Assembly (NCBI GenBank): GCA_963696325.1
Contig: CAVOJV010000001.1
Span: 67,993 to 131,992, forward strand
From: CAVOJV01 sp963696325
Lineage (GTDB): Bacteria; Pseudomonadota; Gammaproteobacteria; Competibacterales; Competibacteraceae
DNA length: 64,000 bases
Reading direction: 5' to 3'
Shown: piece by piece, positions 17,719 through 26,969 of the stretch
Position numbering within the stretch: position 1 is the first letter of the stretch
How the letters are laid out: the number at the start of each line of letters is the position of its first letter
Translations under genes and position numbers: made by a program
The notes under the pieces: generated by a model
Seen by the model: only the letters and a program-made list of their open reading frames with translations
Told to the model about the DNA's origin: nothing
The model's database searches: none

Positions 17719-19092
17719 CTAGATTGTACCCAACACCTCGACCAGACGGATAACCCCGGTTACTTGCATGCCCTCAACCCGTTCACTACGCCGGGGGGCA
17801 TTGGCACGAGGGACAATAGCCTGCTTGAAACCGTGCTTGAACGCCTCCCGCAGGCGTTCCTCGCCATTAGGAACCGGGCGGATTTCGCCAGCCAACCCCA
17901 CCTCGCCGAACACAATCAAGTCCGTGGGCAGAGGCCGGTCGCGGAAGCTGGACAGGGCCGCCATGAGCACAGCCAGATCGGAAGCGGTCTCGGCGATACG
18001 CACCCCGCCCACGGCGTTCACGTAGACATCCTGATCGTACATGGCGATGCTGCCGTGGCGATGCAGCACCGCAAGCAGCATGGCCAGGCGGTTTTGTTCC
18101 AATCCCAGTGTGACGCGGCGGGGATTACCGCCATGACATTCATCCACCAGGGCCTGGATCTCCACGAGCAGCGGGCGGGTACCTTCGCGGGTGACCATGA
18201 TGACACTGCCTGCCACCGGCGCCTCGTGGCGGGAGAGAAAGATCGCCGAGGGGTTGCTGACTTCCTTCAGCCCCCGTTCGGTCATGGCAAACACACCCAG
18301 TTCGTTGACCGGGCCGAAGCGATTTTTCACTGCCCTCATCACCCGGAAACGGCTGCCGGTATCACCCTCGAAATACAACACCGTGTCCACCATGTGCTCC
18401 AAAACCCGCGGACCGGCGATAGTACCCTCCTTGGTGACGTGCCCCACCAGAAACAAGGCAGTGCCACTGCGTTTGGCAAAGCGCACCAGTTGGGCGGCGC
18501 TTTCCCGCACCTGGGCCACTGAACCGGGCGCGGACTGCAAGCGCTCCGTGAAAATGGTCTGGATGGAGTCGATGACCATCACCTGGGGCCGTTCCTGCTC
18601 GGCGCGGGCCAGGATGCGTTCGACGCAGGTTTCCGGCAATACGCGCAGATGTTTACGAGGCAAACCGAGGCGCTGGGCGCGCAGGCTGATCTGCTGGGGG
18701 GATTCCTCGCCGCTAACGTACAGAGCGCTGCTGTGCTGGGCGAGAAAAGCCAGGGTTTGCAATAAAATAGTAGATTTGCCGATGCCAGGGTCACCACCGA
18801 TCAGCACTACCGAACCAACCACCAACCCACCGCCCAGTACCCGATCCAGCTCGCCTATCCCGCTCGGCAGGCGGATGTCTTCATCCGGATCGATCTGCTC
18901 CAGATCTTGGATGACGGCATCGGCGGCCTCACCCGTATAACCGGCAAAGCGCCCGGTACGGAGCGCGACTGGCGCGGCTACCGTCTCCTGCAGGCTGTTC
19001 CATGCCCCGCATTCGCCACACTGGCCTGCCCACTTGGGGGACTGCGCGCCACACTCGGTGCAGACGTATATCACCTTCTCCCGGCTACTCAT
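17719..19092 (-). CDS. radA: DNA repair protein RadA
   Basis: RecA-related branch-migration ATPase acting in recombinational repair. 457 aa (E. coli 460). N-terminal C4 zinc finger CTECGAQSPKWAGQCGEC (about 11-28), Walker A GGDPGIGKST (about 99-108), Walker B region VMVIDSIQTI, the RadA-specific KNRFGPVNE, and a C-terminal Lon-like domain (VTREGTRPLLVEIQALVDE; AVGGVRIAETASDLAVLMA; FGEVGLAGEIRPV). Its start overlaps the alr stop region by 8 nt. This is the last gene of the rpsF-dnaB-alr-radA run. Confidence 0.96.
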   Translation of the reverse strand: MSSREKVIYVCTECGAQSPKWAGQCGECGAWNSLQETVAAPVALRTGRFAGYTGEAADAVIQDLEQIDPDEDIRLPSGIGELDRVLGGGLVVGSVVLIGGDPGIGKSTILLQTLAFLAQHSSALYVSGEESPQQISLRAQRLGLPRKHLRVLPETCVERILARAEQERPQVMVIDSIQTIFTERLQSAPGSVAQVRESAAQLVRFAKRSGTALFLVGHVTKEGTIAGPRVLEHMVDTVLYFEGDTGSRFRVMRAVKNRFGPVNELGVFAMTERGLKEVSNPSAIFLSRHEAPVAGSVIMVTREGTRPLLVEIQALVDECHGGNPRRVTLGLEQNRLAMLLAVLHRHGSIAMYDQDVYVNAVGGVRIAETASDLAVLMAALSSFRDRPLPTDLIVFGEVGLAGEIRPVPNGEERLREAFKHGFKQAIVPRANAPRRSERVEGMQVTGVIRLVEVLGTI

Positions 19093-20173
19093 CGCCGTCG
19101 TGTTCCTGACAATGCACCCGCGCGGTCACACCGCACATCAGGGTATAGGGAATGGTACCGGCAGACCGAGCAATGATCTCGATGGGCAGCCCCTCTCCCC
19201 ACAGCACGACCGGATCGCCCACCCTGGCCTCCGGGTGGCGGCGCAGATCGATACTGAGCATATCCATGGATACCCGCCCGATCAGCGTTGCCTCGCGGCC
19301 ATTGACCAGGACCGGGGTTCCGGAAGGCGCATGGCGAGGATAACCATCGCCATAGCCGATGGCGACTACCCCCACATCCATATCCTCGGGACAGGTCCAG
19401 GTGCCGCCGTACCCGACTGGCTCGCCCTTGCCCAGGCGCTTGACCGCAATCAAGCGGGTAGCGAGGGTCATGACCGGCTGTAAGCCCTCGTCCATCGCCA
19501 AACTGTCCATGAACGGCGAAGCCCCGTAGAGCATCAGGCCGGGACGCGCCCAATCGAAATGGGTTGCGGGCCAGCCCAGGATACCCGCCGAGTTGGCTAG
19601 CGAGCGCTCGCCGGGCAATCCGGCGGTGGTTCCGTTGAATATCCGTAACTGCCTTAGCGTATAGTCCGCACCCCGCTCGTCAGCCCTGGCCAAGTGGCTC
19701 ATGAGGCGGATATCAGAAACCACCGCGGTACACTCGCGTAGACGCCGCCAAGTCTGCGGCACATCCTCTGGGGTCAGCCCCAACCGGTGCATACCAGTGT
19801 CGATCTTGAGCCATACCCGCACCGGAGTTTTCAGGCGGGCCTGCTCCAGCATGTCCACTTGGCTGTTGTGATGCAGGGCAATATCCAGATCCAGGTGGCT
19901 ACATAGAGGCAGTTCCGTTGCCTCGAAGATACCCTCCAGCAAGAGGATTGGCTTGGTGATACCGGCCTCCCGGAGACCCACCGCCTCCTCGATGGAGGCC
20001 ACGGCAAAGCCGTCGGCGTCCACCAGTGCCCGCGCTACTCGTACCTGGCCATGGCCATAGCCGTTGGCCTTGACGGCGGCCATCACCCGTGCACCCGGTG
20101 CGGCTTGGCGAACTCGGCGCAGGTTGTGGCGCAGTGCCGGCAAGTCAATCACCGCGGTCGTGGCTCGACTCAT
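19085..20173 (-). CDS. alr: Alanine racemase (PLP-dependent)
   Basis: Converts L-alanine to D-alanine for peptidoglycan. 362 aa (typical 360-370). The PLP lysine is in MAAVKANGYGHG (Lys about 35), the substrate-side region is KIDTGMHRLG, and the second catalytic Tyr lies in VAIGYGDGYPRHAPSGTPVLVNG. The C-terminal beta domain includes LIGRVSMDMLSIDL and GDPVVLWG. The ATG overlaps the dnaB stop by 4 nt and the stop overlaps radA by 8 nt, so translation is tightly coupled. The dnaB-alr order is common in gammaproteobacteria. Confidence 0.96.
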   Translation of the reverse strand: MSRATTAVIDLPALRHNLRRVRQAAPGARVMAAVKANGYGHGQVRVARALVDADGFAVASIEEAVGLREAGITKPILLLEGIFEATELPLCSHLDLDIALHHNSQVDMLEQARLKTPVRVWLKIDTGMHRLGLTPEDVPQTWRRLRECTAVVSDIRLMSHLARADERGADYTLRQLRIFNGTTAGLPGERSLANSAGILGWPATHFDWARPGLMLYGASPFMDSLAMDEGLQPVMTLATRLIAVKRLGKGEPVGYGGTWTCPEDMDVGVVAIGYGDGYPRHAPSGTPVLVNGREATLIGRVSMDMLSIDLRRHPEARVGDPVVLWGEGLPIEIIARSAGTIPYTLMCGVTARVHCQEHDGDE

Positions 20174-21576
20174 GGGTAACCTCCATGAGTGTCGGGAGCA
20201 AAGTTTTCGAACCGGGTATAGCGACCCAGAAATGTCAGGCGGGTAACGCCGATTGGACCGTTACGCTGCTTGCCGATGATGATCTCGGCAATACCCTTGT
20301 CGGCGCTGTCGGGATTGTAGACTTCATCCCGATAGATGAAACAGATCAGATCCGCATCCTGCTCTATCGCTCCGGATTCGCGCAGATCCGACATCACAGG
20401 GCGCTTGTTGGGCCGTTGTTCGAGGCTGCGGTTGAGCTGGGACAGAGCCACCACGGGTACGGTCAGTTCCTTGGCCAGGCTTTTCAGGGAACGGGATATT
20501 TCAGAAATCTCGGTAGCCCGGTTCTCTTTGTTGCCGGGCACCTGCATGAGTTGGATGTAGTCGATAAGGATCAAGCCTAGTCGCTGCTGCTGGCGCTGCA
20601 AGTCACGCTGCAAGCGGCGGGCGCGGGCGCGCACCTCGGTGGGACTGAGCGCCGAACTGTCATCGATAAATAGCTTGGCCTCGTTGAGAATACTGATAGC
20701 CGAGGTCAGCCGCGGCCAATCCTCGTCCTCCAGCTTGCCGGTGCGAATGCGGTGCTGATCGATGCGCCCCAGGGATGACATCAAGCGCATGGCGAGATGC
20801 TCGCCGGGCATTTCCATGCTAAACACCGCTACCGGGTGCTTGTGCTTGATGGCCGCATGCTCGGCGATGTTCATGGCGAAGGTCGTCTTGCCCATGGACG
20901 GGCGCCCGGCGACGATGATCAGGTCGCCCGGCTGCAAGCCCGCGGTCAGCTCGTCGAAGTCGTGCCAGCCCGTGGGCACGCCGGTGATGGGATTATCCTG
21001 CTGAAACAGGGTATCAATCCGATCCACCGCCTTGATCAGCAGATCCTTGATGCTGGCGAAACCCTGCTGGATACGGCTGCCCTGCTCGGCAATGGCGAAG
21101 ACGTTCTGTTCCGCCGTGTCTAACAGTTCCTTGCTGTCCCGCCCCTGGGGGTTGTACGCGCTGTCGGCGATCTCCGTGCCAACCCTGATCAACTGCCGCA
21201 TGACCGAGCGCTCCCGCACGATGTCAGCGTAGGCGCGGATATTGGCGGCGCTGGGGGTATCGCGGGCTAGCACGCCCAGATAGGCGAACCCGCTGGCCGC
21301 CTCCAATTGCCCCTTGCGCTCCAGCCACTCCGCCAGGGTTACCACATCGCACGGCAGGCCTTTCTCGACCAGTTCGCGGATGGCTTGAAAGATGAGGCGA
21401 TGATCCCCGCGATAGAAATCGGCGTCCGTCAAGCGGTCCGCCACCTGATCCCAGGCGGCGTTATCCAGCATGAGGCCGCCCAGCACTGACTGCTCGGCCT
21501 CGATAGAATGGGGTGGCACCTTGAGGGACTCGGTGCCAGAGTCCTTGCGACCCACGATAGGGACGAATGGCTGCAT
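20170..21576 (-). CDS. dnaB: Replicative DNA helicase
   Basis: Hexameric 5'-3' replicative helicase. 468 aa. The N-terminal primase-binding domain begins PPHSIEAEQSVLGGLMLDN (about 21-39). The RecA-like motor carries Walker A AGRPSMGKTTFAMN (about 225), Walker B LILIDYIQLM and the sensor region LSQLNRSLEQRPNKRPVMSDLRESGAIEQDAD. No intein is present at the Walker A or DnaB-b sites, where they often insert. Upstream is a 183-bp gap to rplI. Confidence 0.97.
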   Translation of the reverse strand: MQPFVPIVGRKDSGTESLKVPPHSIEAEQSVLGGLMLDNAAWDQVADRLTDADFYRGDHRLIFQAIRELVEKGLPCDVVTLAEWLERKGQLEAASGFAYLGVLARDTPSAANIRAYADIVRERSVMRQLIRVGTEIADSAYNPQGRDSKELLDTAEQNVFAIAEQGSRIQQGFASIKDLLIKAVDRIDTLFQQDNPITGVPTGWHDFDELTAGLQPGDLIIVAGRPSMGKTTFAMNIAEHAAIKHKHPVAVFSMEMPGEHLAMRLMSSLGRIDQHRIRTGKLEDEDWPRLTSAISILNEAKLFIDDSSALSPTEVRARARRLQRDLQRQQQRLGLILIDYIQLMQVPGNKENRATEISEISRSLKSLAKELTVPVVALSQLNRSLEQRPNKRPVMSDLRESGAIEQDADLICFIYRDEVYNPDSADKGIAEIIIGKQRNGPIGVTRLTFLGRYTRFENFAPDTHGGYP

Positions 21577-21759
21577 AACGGAAATCTCGGTTAATTACCT
21601 GATGTCCGCCGCCGTCCAAAAGGCCAGCGCTGACCAGATTGAGTGTAGCGCACAGCAGGGAAGTATGAGAGGGTACAGATCCCAGCGCTAACGAATCGCT
21701 ATTGGCCTAGACCGCTGTCAAAACTAGTTTCGCTACAGCAATCCGGCCAGAGTGGAACC

Positions 21760-22206
21760 TTATTCGGCAATCACATGGACCCGGATCTGAACGTTGACAT
21801 CACTATGCAAATGCACGCCCACCTCATATTCGCCGACTTGGCGAATCGAACCTTGAGGCAGGCGTACCTCGGCTTTCTTCAGTTGGATGCCTGCCGCGGA
21901 CACGGCTTCCGCGACGTCGGCGGCGCCCACGGAACCGAACAGGCGACCTTCATTGCCAGCCTTGACCGACAAGGTCACGATCACATCGGTCAGTTCCTCG
22001 GCGCGGGCCTTGGCGTGGGCCAGGGACTCCGCAGCGCCCGTTTCAAGCTCGGCGCGCCTGGCCTCGAAACGGGCGACATTCTGGGGAGTGGCCTCGGTAG
22101 CTTTGCCTTGCGGGATCAAAAAATTGCGGCCAAAACCCGATTTTACCGACACTCGGTCGCCAAGATTGCCCAAATTGTCAACTTTCTGCAACAGGATAAC
22201 TTCCAT
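21760..22206 (-). CDS. rplI: 50S ribosomal protein L9
   Basis: Large-subunit protein L9, 148 aa. The N-terminal domain has MEVILLQKVDNLGNLGDRVSVKSGFGRNFLIPQGKA, including the L9 signature, followed by the long connecting helix (NVARFEARRAELE) and a C-terminal domain ending IRVHVIAE. AGGAG precedes the ATG. It lies downstream of rpsR and the DUF2232 gene as in many Proteobacteria. Confidence 0.97.
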   Translation of the reverse strand: MEVILLQKVDNLGNLGDRVSVKSGFGRNFLIPQGKATEATPQNVARFEARRAELETGAAESLAHAKARAEELTDVIVTLSVKAGNEGRLFGSVGAADVAEAVSAAGIQLKKAEVRLPQGSIRQVGEYEVGVHLHSDVNVQIRVHVIAE

Positions 22207-22250
22207 TGACGAACTCCTAAATTATCTTTCTAAATAAAAGGTTAGTGATT

Positions 22251-23144
22251 TCACGCCCGCGGCTGGATGCGCACCCGATAATCAAACCAAGCGTCGCTCA
22301 TGGCAAGCAGGCACAGAAGCATCAGCATTTCCGGCAGCGCGACCAGCAGCAGCAAGTACAGCCCCACCAACCAGGTTCGCGCCAAGGCCGCCTTGTCAAC
22401 CACGCCGTGCGCTATGGCAATACCCTGTAAGGCGAAGACCACCATAACCAGCAAGGCCAGGTTTACAAACAGCGGCAGAGCCGTCAAGAGGGCAAGCCCA
22501 AACACCGCCAGGGCACTCAGCGCAGTGGGTTGCCCCAGCCGCAAATCATGAAATTCAGCGCGAAACCCACCAGGATTGTAGAGCAGCGACTGCCACCAGC
22601 GCCCAAGCAATAGACTGAACAGCAAGGCCAGCAGACCATTGGCAAAGAGCAGTCCCAACGTGAGCGGCGCCAGAAAATCCAGTGTTTGTCCGATGATTGC
22701 GTCACCATCGCCCAGCATACCCGTCTGCTGCAGGATCGGCTTCAACACCTGCTCAAGCAGGGTATGGCCCCAGACCGTCAAATCGCCAACCGCGGCGGCA
22801 TATCCTACCAGCGCTACCCCGGCCAGCAGCAGCGCCAGTTGCAGAGTCCGGGCCAGCGACACGCTGTAACGCAGCACCAGCGCCAACAGCCAGAGTGGCA
22901 GCCAGACGATTCCTGCCGTCCCCATGGCGGGGACCACCGAACCTGACAACAGCAAAAACAGGGTGCCCGCAGCGCCAGCGGATAGCACGATGACCAGCAT
23001 GCCCTCACGGGGTCCCTGGCGTAAGGTGATAAGTGCCACCGCGGCACCGCTGATTACGTTCAGCAATGGCAACAGGGCTGCCAGGACAACCACCAGTGCC
23101 GCCTGCGAACGACTTCGCATGATAAATGACGCCAAGGCCCGCAT
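22251..23144 (-). CDS. DUF2232 integral membrane protein
   Basis: 297-aa membrane protein with about eight hydrophobic segments, Leu/Ala-rich, in the DUF2232 (YybS-like) family by overall pattern and location. It contains NPGGFRAEFHDLRLGQP, a conserved cytoplasmic loop of the family. Function is unknown. It occupies the place between rpsR and rplI within the ribosomal operon, a common position for this family in non-enteric gammaproteobacteria, so it is probably co-transcribed with ribosomal proteins. Confidence 0.85.
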   Translation of the reverse strand: MRALASFIMRSRSQAALVVVLAALLPLLNVISGAAVALITLRQGPREGMLVIVLSAGAAGTLFLLLSGSVVPAMGTAGIVWLPLWLLALVLRYSVSLARTLQLALLLAGVALVGYAAAVGDLTVWGHTLLEQVLKPILQQTGMLGDGDAIIGQTLDFLAPLTLGLLFANGLLALLFSLLLGRWWQSLLYNPGGFRAEFHDLRLGQPTALSALAVFGLALLTALPLFVNLALLVMVVFALQGIAIAHGVVDKAALARTWLVGLYLLLLVALPEMLMLLCLLAMSDAWFDYRVRIQPRA

Positions 23145-23200
23145 GCTGGTATTGGTCGGTCAAGGCAGGCTGCTGGGCGAGATGGGTGCCAGCGGCTGGC

Positions 23201-23425
23201 TTAATGGCTATCGCAATAGGGCAGCAACGCCAGAAACCGGGCGCGCTTGATGGCCGTGGCCAACTGCCGTTGATAGCGGGCCTTGGTACCGGTAATGCGG
23301 CTGGGAACGATCTTGCCGGTTTCAGTAACATAGCCCTTCAGGGTAGCTATATCCTTATAGTCGATTTCTTTAATGCCTTCGGCGGTAAATCGGCAGAACT
23401 TCTTGCGACGAAAAAAACGTGACAT
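23201..23425 (-). CDS. rpsR: 30S ribosomal protein S18
   Basis: 74-aa small-subunit protein that pairs with S6 on 16S rRNA. It starts MSRFFRRKKFCRFTAEGIKEIDYKD and contains the S18 signature TLKGYVTETGKIVPSRITGTKARYQRQLATAIKRARFLALLPY. It follows rpsF by 49 bp, and priB is not between them (unlike E. coli). Confidence 0.97.
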   Translation of the reverse strand: MSRFFRRKKFCRFTAEGIKEIDYKDIATLKGYVTETGKIVPSRITGTKARYQRQLATAIKRARFLALLPYCDSH

Positions 23426-23474
23426 TGCATGCTCCTCAATTCTATATGGACCTTATCGGCGACCCTGCTACTCT

Positions 23475-23888
23475 TTAGTCAGCTGAAATGATGTCGTCGG
23501 TACCCTCTTCCTCGCTATCTGTATCGCTGTCTTCGCGGACCTCGTGCTCGACACGGCTGTCGCGGTCATCGCGGGACCTGACCAACGGGGAGGCTTCGGT
23601 ATCAGGGCCTGGACGGTTCATGATCAGGTTGCGAATGACTGCATCGTTGAAACGGAAAGCGCTTTGCAGTTCGTTCAATACTGGCTGGCTGCACTCGATG
23701 TTCATCAACACGTAGTGGGCTTTGTGGACCTTGTTAATGGGGTAAGCTAACTGGCGTCGGCCCCAATCTTCCAAGCGGTGAATGGCGCCACCATCCTCTT
23801 GGATCATGGCTCGATAGCGCTCAATCATGGCGGGCACCTGCTCACTCTGATCGGGGTGAACCAGAAACACGATTTCGTAATGTCGCAT
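23475..23888 (-). CDS. rpsF: 30S ribosomal protein S6
   Basis: About 137-aa S6 protein. RHYEIVFLVHPDQSEQVPAMIERY and GGAIHRLEDWGRRQLAYPINKVHKAHYVLMNIE are the S6 core. The acidic Asp/Glu/Ser-rich tail is the region that is poly-glutamylated in E. coli, though the usual terminal Glu-Glu is not present here. ATG 23888 is chosen over an upstream start because AAGGAG lies seven bases before it and the protein then begins MRHYE. First gene of the operon. Confidence 0.96.
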   Translation of the reverse strand: MRHYEIVFLVHPDQSEQVPAMIERYRAMIQEDGGAIHRLEDWGRRQLAYPINKVHKAHYVLMNIECSQPVLNELQSAFRFNDAVIRNLIMNRPGPDTEASPLVRSRDDRDSRVEHEVREDSDTDSEEEGTDDIISAD

Positions 23889-23910
23889 AAAGCTCCTTTC
23901 GGACAGTAAA

Positions 23911-23934
23911 GCCTCCCACAATCAGTGGTGAGGC
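23911..23934 (-). promoter_or_regulatory. Leader hairpin of the rpsF operon, candidate S6:S18 site
   Basis: On the minus strand GCCTC-A-CCAC, a five-base loop and GTGG-GAGGC form a stem with one bulged A, 23-46 bases before the rpsF ATG. A CCG lies a few bases after it. S6:S18 complexes autoregulate rpsF leaders in many bacteria through a hairpin with a CCG element. The match here is by position and shape only. Confidence 0.4.
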
Positions 23935-23968
23935 AAGGAGTAAGGCTTTGCGGCCATAAAAACGATTA

Positions 23969-23997
23969 AGCATAGAGAGATAATTGCCAGGATGCAA
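23969..23997 (-). promoter_or_regulatory. Sigma-70 promoter for the rpsF operon
   Basis: On the minus strand TTGCAT (23997-23992) and TATGCT (23974-23969) are separated by exactly 17 bp, giving a start near 23962 and a leader of about 74 nt. The leader contains the candidate regulatory hairpin. Confidence 0.6.
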
Positions 23998-24197
23998 TGA
24001 TTTGATGCTTAAAGGGGCCCCGACCAGGACAGATTTCCAGTCGGTCCTATCCGCCCGGAACAATAATGGTCCGCTTACCGCCCCCGGCGATCCAGACGCA
24101 GTGAAACCCCGTTAAATCAAGATTTGATCCCCGCTGATTGCCCACAACCTAGCTACAATGAACTTGCAAAATCATCTTTTTGCTCAAGGAACATGTT

Positions 24198-26189
24198 ATG
24201 CCTACAGACTCCCAGCATCCCTTCTTGTCCGCCCAATCCATGGCCAAGAAAGGCAAGATTGTCTCGGCCGCCGAGGCCGTGCGCTTGATCCGCGATGGCG
24301 ACACCGTCGCCACTGGAGGCTTCGTTGGTATCGGCTTCGCCGAGGAGATCGCCATAGCCTTGGAGGATTATTTCCTGAAAACCGGCAAGCCCCGCAATCT
24401 GACCCTCATCTACGGCGCCGGCCAGGGTGACGGCAAGGAACGGGGACTCAACCACCTTGGCCATGAAGGGCTGGTAGGTCGGATCATCGGTGGCCACTGG
24501 GGGCTGGCGCCAAAACTGCAAAAACTGGCGATCGGGAACAAGCTCTTGGCGTATAACTTCCCCCAGGGAGTGATTACCCACTGGTTTCGGGACGTTGCTG
24601 CCCACAAGCCCGGCACGCTGAGTACGGTAGGGCTGGGAACCTTCGTCGATCCCCGCTTCGGGGGTGGCAAGCTGAATGCCGTTACCACTGAAGACATCGT
24701 CGAACTTATGCCCATCCATGGGCAGGAGTGTTTGTTCTACAAATCCCATCCCATCCATGTAGCCATTCTGCGCGGCACTACGGCCGATACCGACGGCAAC
24801 ATCAGCATGGAAAAAGAAGCACTGTTCTTGGAGTCCCTTGCCATCGCCACTGCCGCCCATAATTCCGGCGGGATCGTCATCGTGCAAGTAGAGCGCATCG
24901 CCGAGCGCGGCACGCTCAACCCGAAAACTGTAAAGATCCCCGGCATCCTGGTGGACTGCGTGGTGGCAGCCTCTCCCGAGCATCATTGGCAAACCTTCGC
25001 CGAACCCTACAACCCGGCTTTCAGCAGCGAGATCAGGATACCCATGCAATCGATTTCGCCCATGGAAATGAGCGCTCGGAAAATTATTGCCCGCCGCGCC
25101 GCTTTTGAGCTTAAACCCAACAGCGTCGTTAACCTCGGGATAGGTATGCCCGAGGGTATCGCCAACGTCGCCAACGAAGAGAAAATTCTGGATTTCCTGA
25201 CCCTTACAGCAGAACCCGGCGTTATCGGCGGTCTGCCCGCTGGCGGCTTGAGCTTCGGCGCGGCCGTCAATGCCCAGGCCATCATCGATCAGCCGGCCCA
25301 GTTCGACTTTTACGATGGCGGTGGCCTGGACATCGCCTTCCTGGGTCTGGCGCAAACCGACCGTGAAGGCAATGTGAACGTTAGCAAGTTCGGTCCCAAG
25401 CTGGCCGGTGCCGGCGGTTTTATCAACATCAGCCAGAACGCGAAAAAGCTGGTCTTTGTGGGCACCTTTACCGTCGGCAAACCCAGCTTTTCATTCGCCA
25501 ATGGCGAACTGCGCATCCTCGCCAACGACGGAGCACACAAGTTCATCGAGACAGTAGAACATCGCACGTTCAGCGGTTCTTACGCCGCCAACAAGGGCCA
25601 AACCGTGCTTTACATTACCGAACGCTGCGTTTTCGCACTCAACAGGGAAGGACTGGAACTGATCGAAATAGCCCCGGGGGTGGATCTAAACAAGGATATC
25701 CTGGCCTACATGGACTTCAAACCCCTCATGCGGCAGGCGCCCCGGATTATGGATGCCCGCATCTTCCAGCCGGAACTCATGAACCTCAAGGAACACCTAA
25801 TGCAGGTTCCGCTGGAGGAGCGCCTCATTTACGATCCCCAGGAAAACCTGTTCTTCGTCAATTTCGAGGGCCTGGAAATCAAGACCAGCGAGGACATTGA
25901 GGCAGTTCGAACCGCTGTGAAAGCGCGCCTGGAACCCCTGGGCAAAAAGGTTTTCGCCATCGTCAATTATGACCATTTTATGGTGTTACCCGATTTGCTC
26001 GACGCCTACACCGACATGGTAAAGGGCATCGTAGAGCGTTATTACGCGAACGTCACCCGCTATACCACCAGCACATTCCTGCGCATGAAACTGGGTGATG
26101 CCCTGCAAAAACGCAATGTGGCGCCCCATATTTACGAAAGCCAGGAAGATGCGCGCCTGCATTTGCAGGAATTGGAAAGAGACAGCTAA
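24198..26189 (+). CDS. Acyl-CoA:acetate/3-ketoacid CoA-transferase with C-terminal extension
   Basis: 663-aa family I CoA-transferase related to E. coli YdiF and propionate CoA-transferase. The alpha-like half contains AAEAVRLIRDGDTVATGGFVG, GGHWGLAPKL, YNFPQGVITHWFRD and GLGTFVDPRFGGGKLN. The beta-like half has LGIGMPEGIANVA, the catalytic glutamate Glu339 in TAEPGVIGGLPAGG, YDGGGLDIAFLG and IEIAPGVDLNKDIL. YdiF (531 aa) ends soon after this point. Here about 135 further residues follow (LMQVPLEERLIYDPQENLFFVNFEG to the end), an architecture seen in some proteobacterial homologues, with unknown purpose. ATG 24198 has AAGGA seven bases before it and is preferred to TTG 24180. It probably moves CoA between acetate or propionate and acyl-CoAs. 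The substrate is not certain. Confidence 0.88.
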   Translation: MPTDSQHPFLSAQSMAKKGKIVSAAEAVRLIRDGDTVATGGFVGIGFAEEIAIALEDYFLKTGKPRNLTLIYGAGQGDGKERGLNHLGHEGLVGRIIGGHWGLAPKLQKLAIGNKLLAYNFPQGVITHWFRDVAAHKPGTLSTVGLGTFVDPRFGGGKLNAVTTEDIVELMPIHGQECLFYKSHPIHVAILRGTTADTDGNISMEKEALFLESLAIATAAHNSGGIVIVQVERIAERGTLNPKTVKIPGILVDCVVAASPEHHWQTFAEPYNPAFSSEIRIPMQSISPMEMSARKIIARRAAFELKPNSVVNLGIGMPEGIANVANEEKILDFLTLTAEPGVIGGLPAGGLSFGAAVNAQAIIDQPAQFDFYDGGGLDIAFLGLAQTDREGNVNVSKFGPKLAGAGGFINISQNAKKLVFVGTFTVGKPSFSFANGELRILANDGAHKFIETVEHRTFSGSYAANKGQTVLYITERCVFALNREGLELIEIAPGVDLNKDILAYMDFKPLMRQAPRIMDARIFQPELMNLKEHLMQVPLEERLIYDPQENLFFVNFEGLEIKTSEDIEAVRTAVKARLEPLGKKVFAIVNYDHFMVLPDLLDAYTDMVKGIVERYYANVTRYTTSTFLRMKLGDALQKRNVAPHIYESQEDARLHLQELERDS

Positions 26190-26208
26190 GAAAACCAAAG
26201 TCAGCAGG

Positions 26209-26964
26209 CTACTGCTCCGCTCGCCGACGCTGCCGTACTGCCTCGAATAGGAACACGCCGGTCGCCACCGCCACGTTCAAGCTTGCCACGCTGCCCGCCA
26301 TGGGGATACAGGCCAGATGGTCGCAGACCTCGCGGGTCAGCCGGCGCAAACCCTTGCCCTCGGCGCCCAGTACAATGGCTATCGGGCCGGCGCAGTCAAC
26401 GTCGTACAGGCTGGTCCGCGCCTCACCTGCAGCGCCGATGATCCATAACCCTTGTTGCTGAAGCTCTCTGAGGGTGCGGGCCAGATTGGTCACCTGGATG
26501 AAGGGTACGCGCTCCGCAGCGCCGCTGGCCACCTTTCGTACTGTCGCGTTCAGGCCCACTGCCCGGTCAGCGGGAGCGATCACGACATGGACGCCAGCGG
26601 CATCGGCGCTGCGCAGGCAGGCCCCCAGGTTATGGGGGTCCTGGATTCCGTCCAGCGCCAGCAGCAGGGCCTGACCCCGGACAGCGGCCAGGATGGCGGG
26701 CAGGTCCTGCTCGCCCATGGCTAAGGCAGCATTGGCGAGCCAGGCGACCACCCCCTGATGGCGGGCCTTGCCGCTCATCCGGTCCAGTGCTTCCCGGTCT
26801 TCCGGGTGGATGGCGACACCGCGGCGCTCGGCCTCCTCCAGAACAGTACGCAGACGCAGGTCGTGACGCTTGCGCTCCACCCAGATACCGCGCAAGCTGC
26901 CGGGCTCGTACTTAAGGGCCGCCAGCACCGCATGCAGGCCAACGATCAGTTCATCCGCGGCCAT
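26209..26964 (-). CDS. rlmB: 23S rRNA (guanosine-2'-O-)-methyltransferase
   Basis: SPOUT/TrmH-type enzyme that methylates the 2'-O of G2251 in the 23S P-loop. About 251 aa. The N-terminal substrate-binding domain begins ADELIVGLHAVLAALK. The catalytic knot has motif 1 ATVRKVASGAAERVPF, motif 2 IVLGAEGKGLRRL and motif 3 IPMAGSVASLNVAVATGVFLFEA. ATG 26964, five bases after the rnr stop with GGAAGG before it, is preferred to a TTG that overlaps rnr. It is co-transcribed with rnr as in E. coli. Confidence 0.95.
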   Translation of the reverse strand: MAADELIVGLHAVLAALKYEPGSLRGIWVERKRHDLRLRTVLEEAERRGVAIHPEDREALDRMSGKARHQGVVAWLANAALAMGEQDLPAILAAVRGQALLLALDGIQDPHNLGACLRSADAAGVHVVIAPADRAVGLNATVRKVASGAAERVPFIQVTNLARTLRELQQQGLWIIGAAGEARTSLYDVDCAGPIAIVLGAEGKGLRRLTREVCDHLACIPMAGSVASLNVAVATGVFLFEAVRQRRRAEQ

Positions 26965-26969
26965 GGCGG

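Noticed and set aside
24153..25355. 400-codon minus-strand frame
   Set aside because: Antisense to the CoA-transferase; long only because of GC-rich codon phase, with no recognisable domain.
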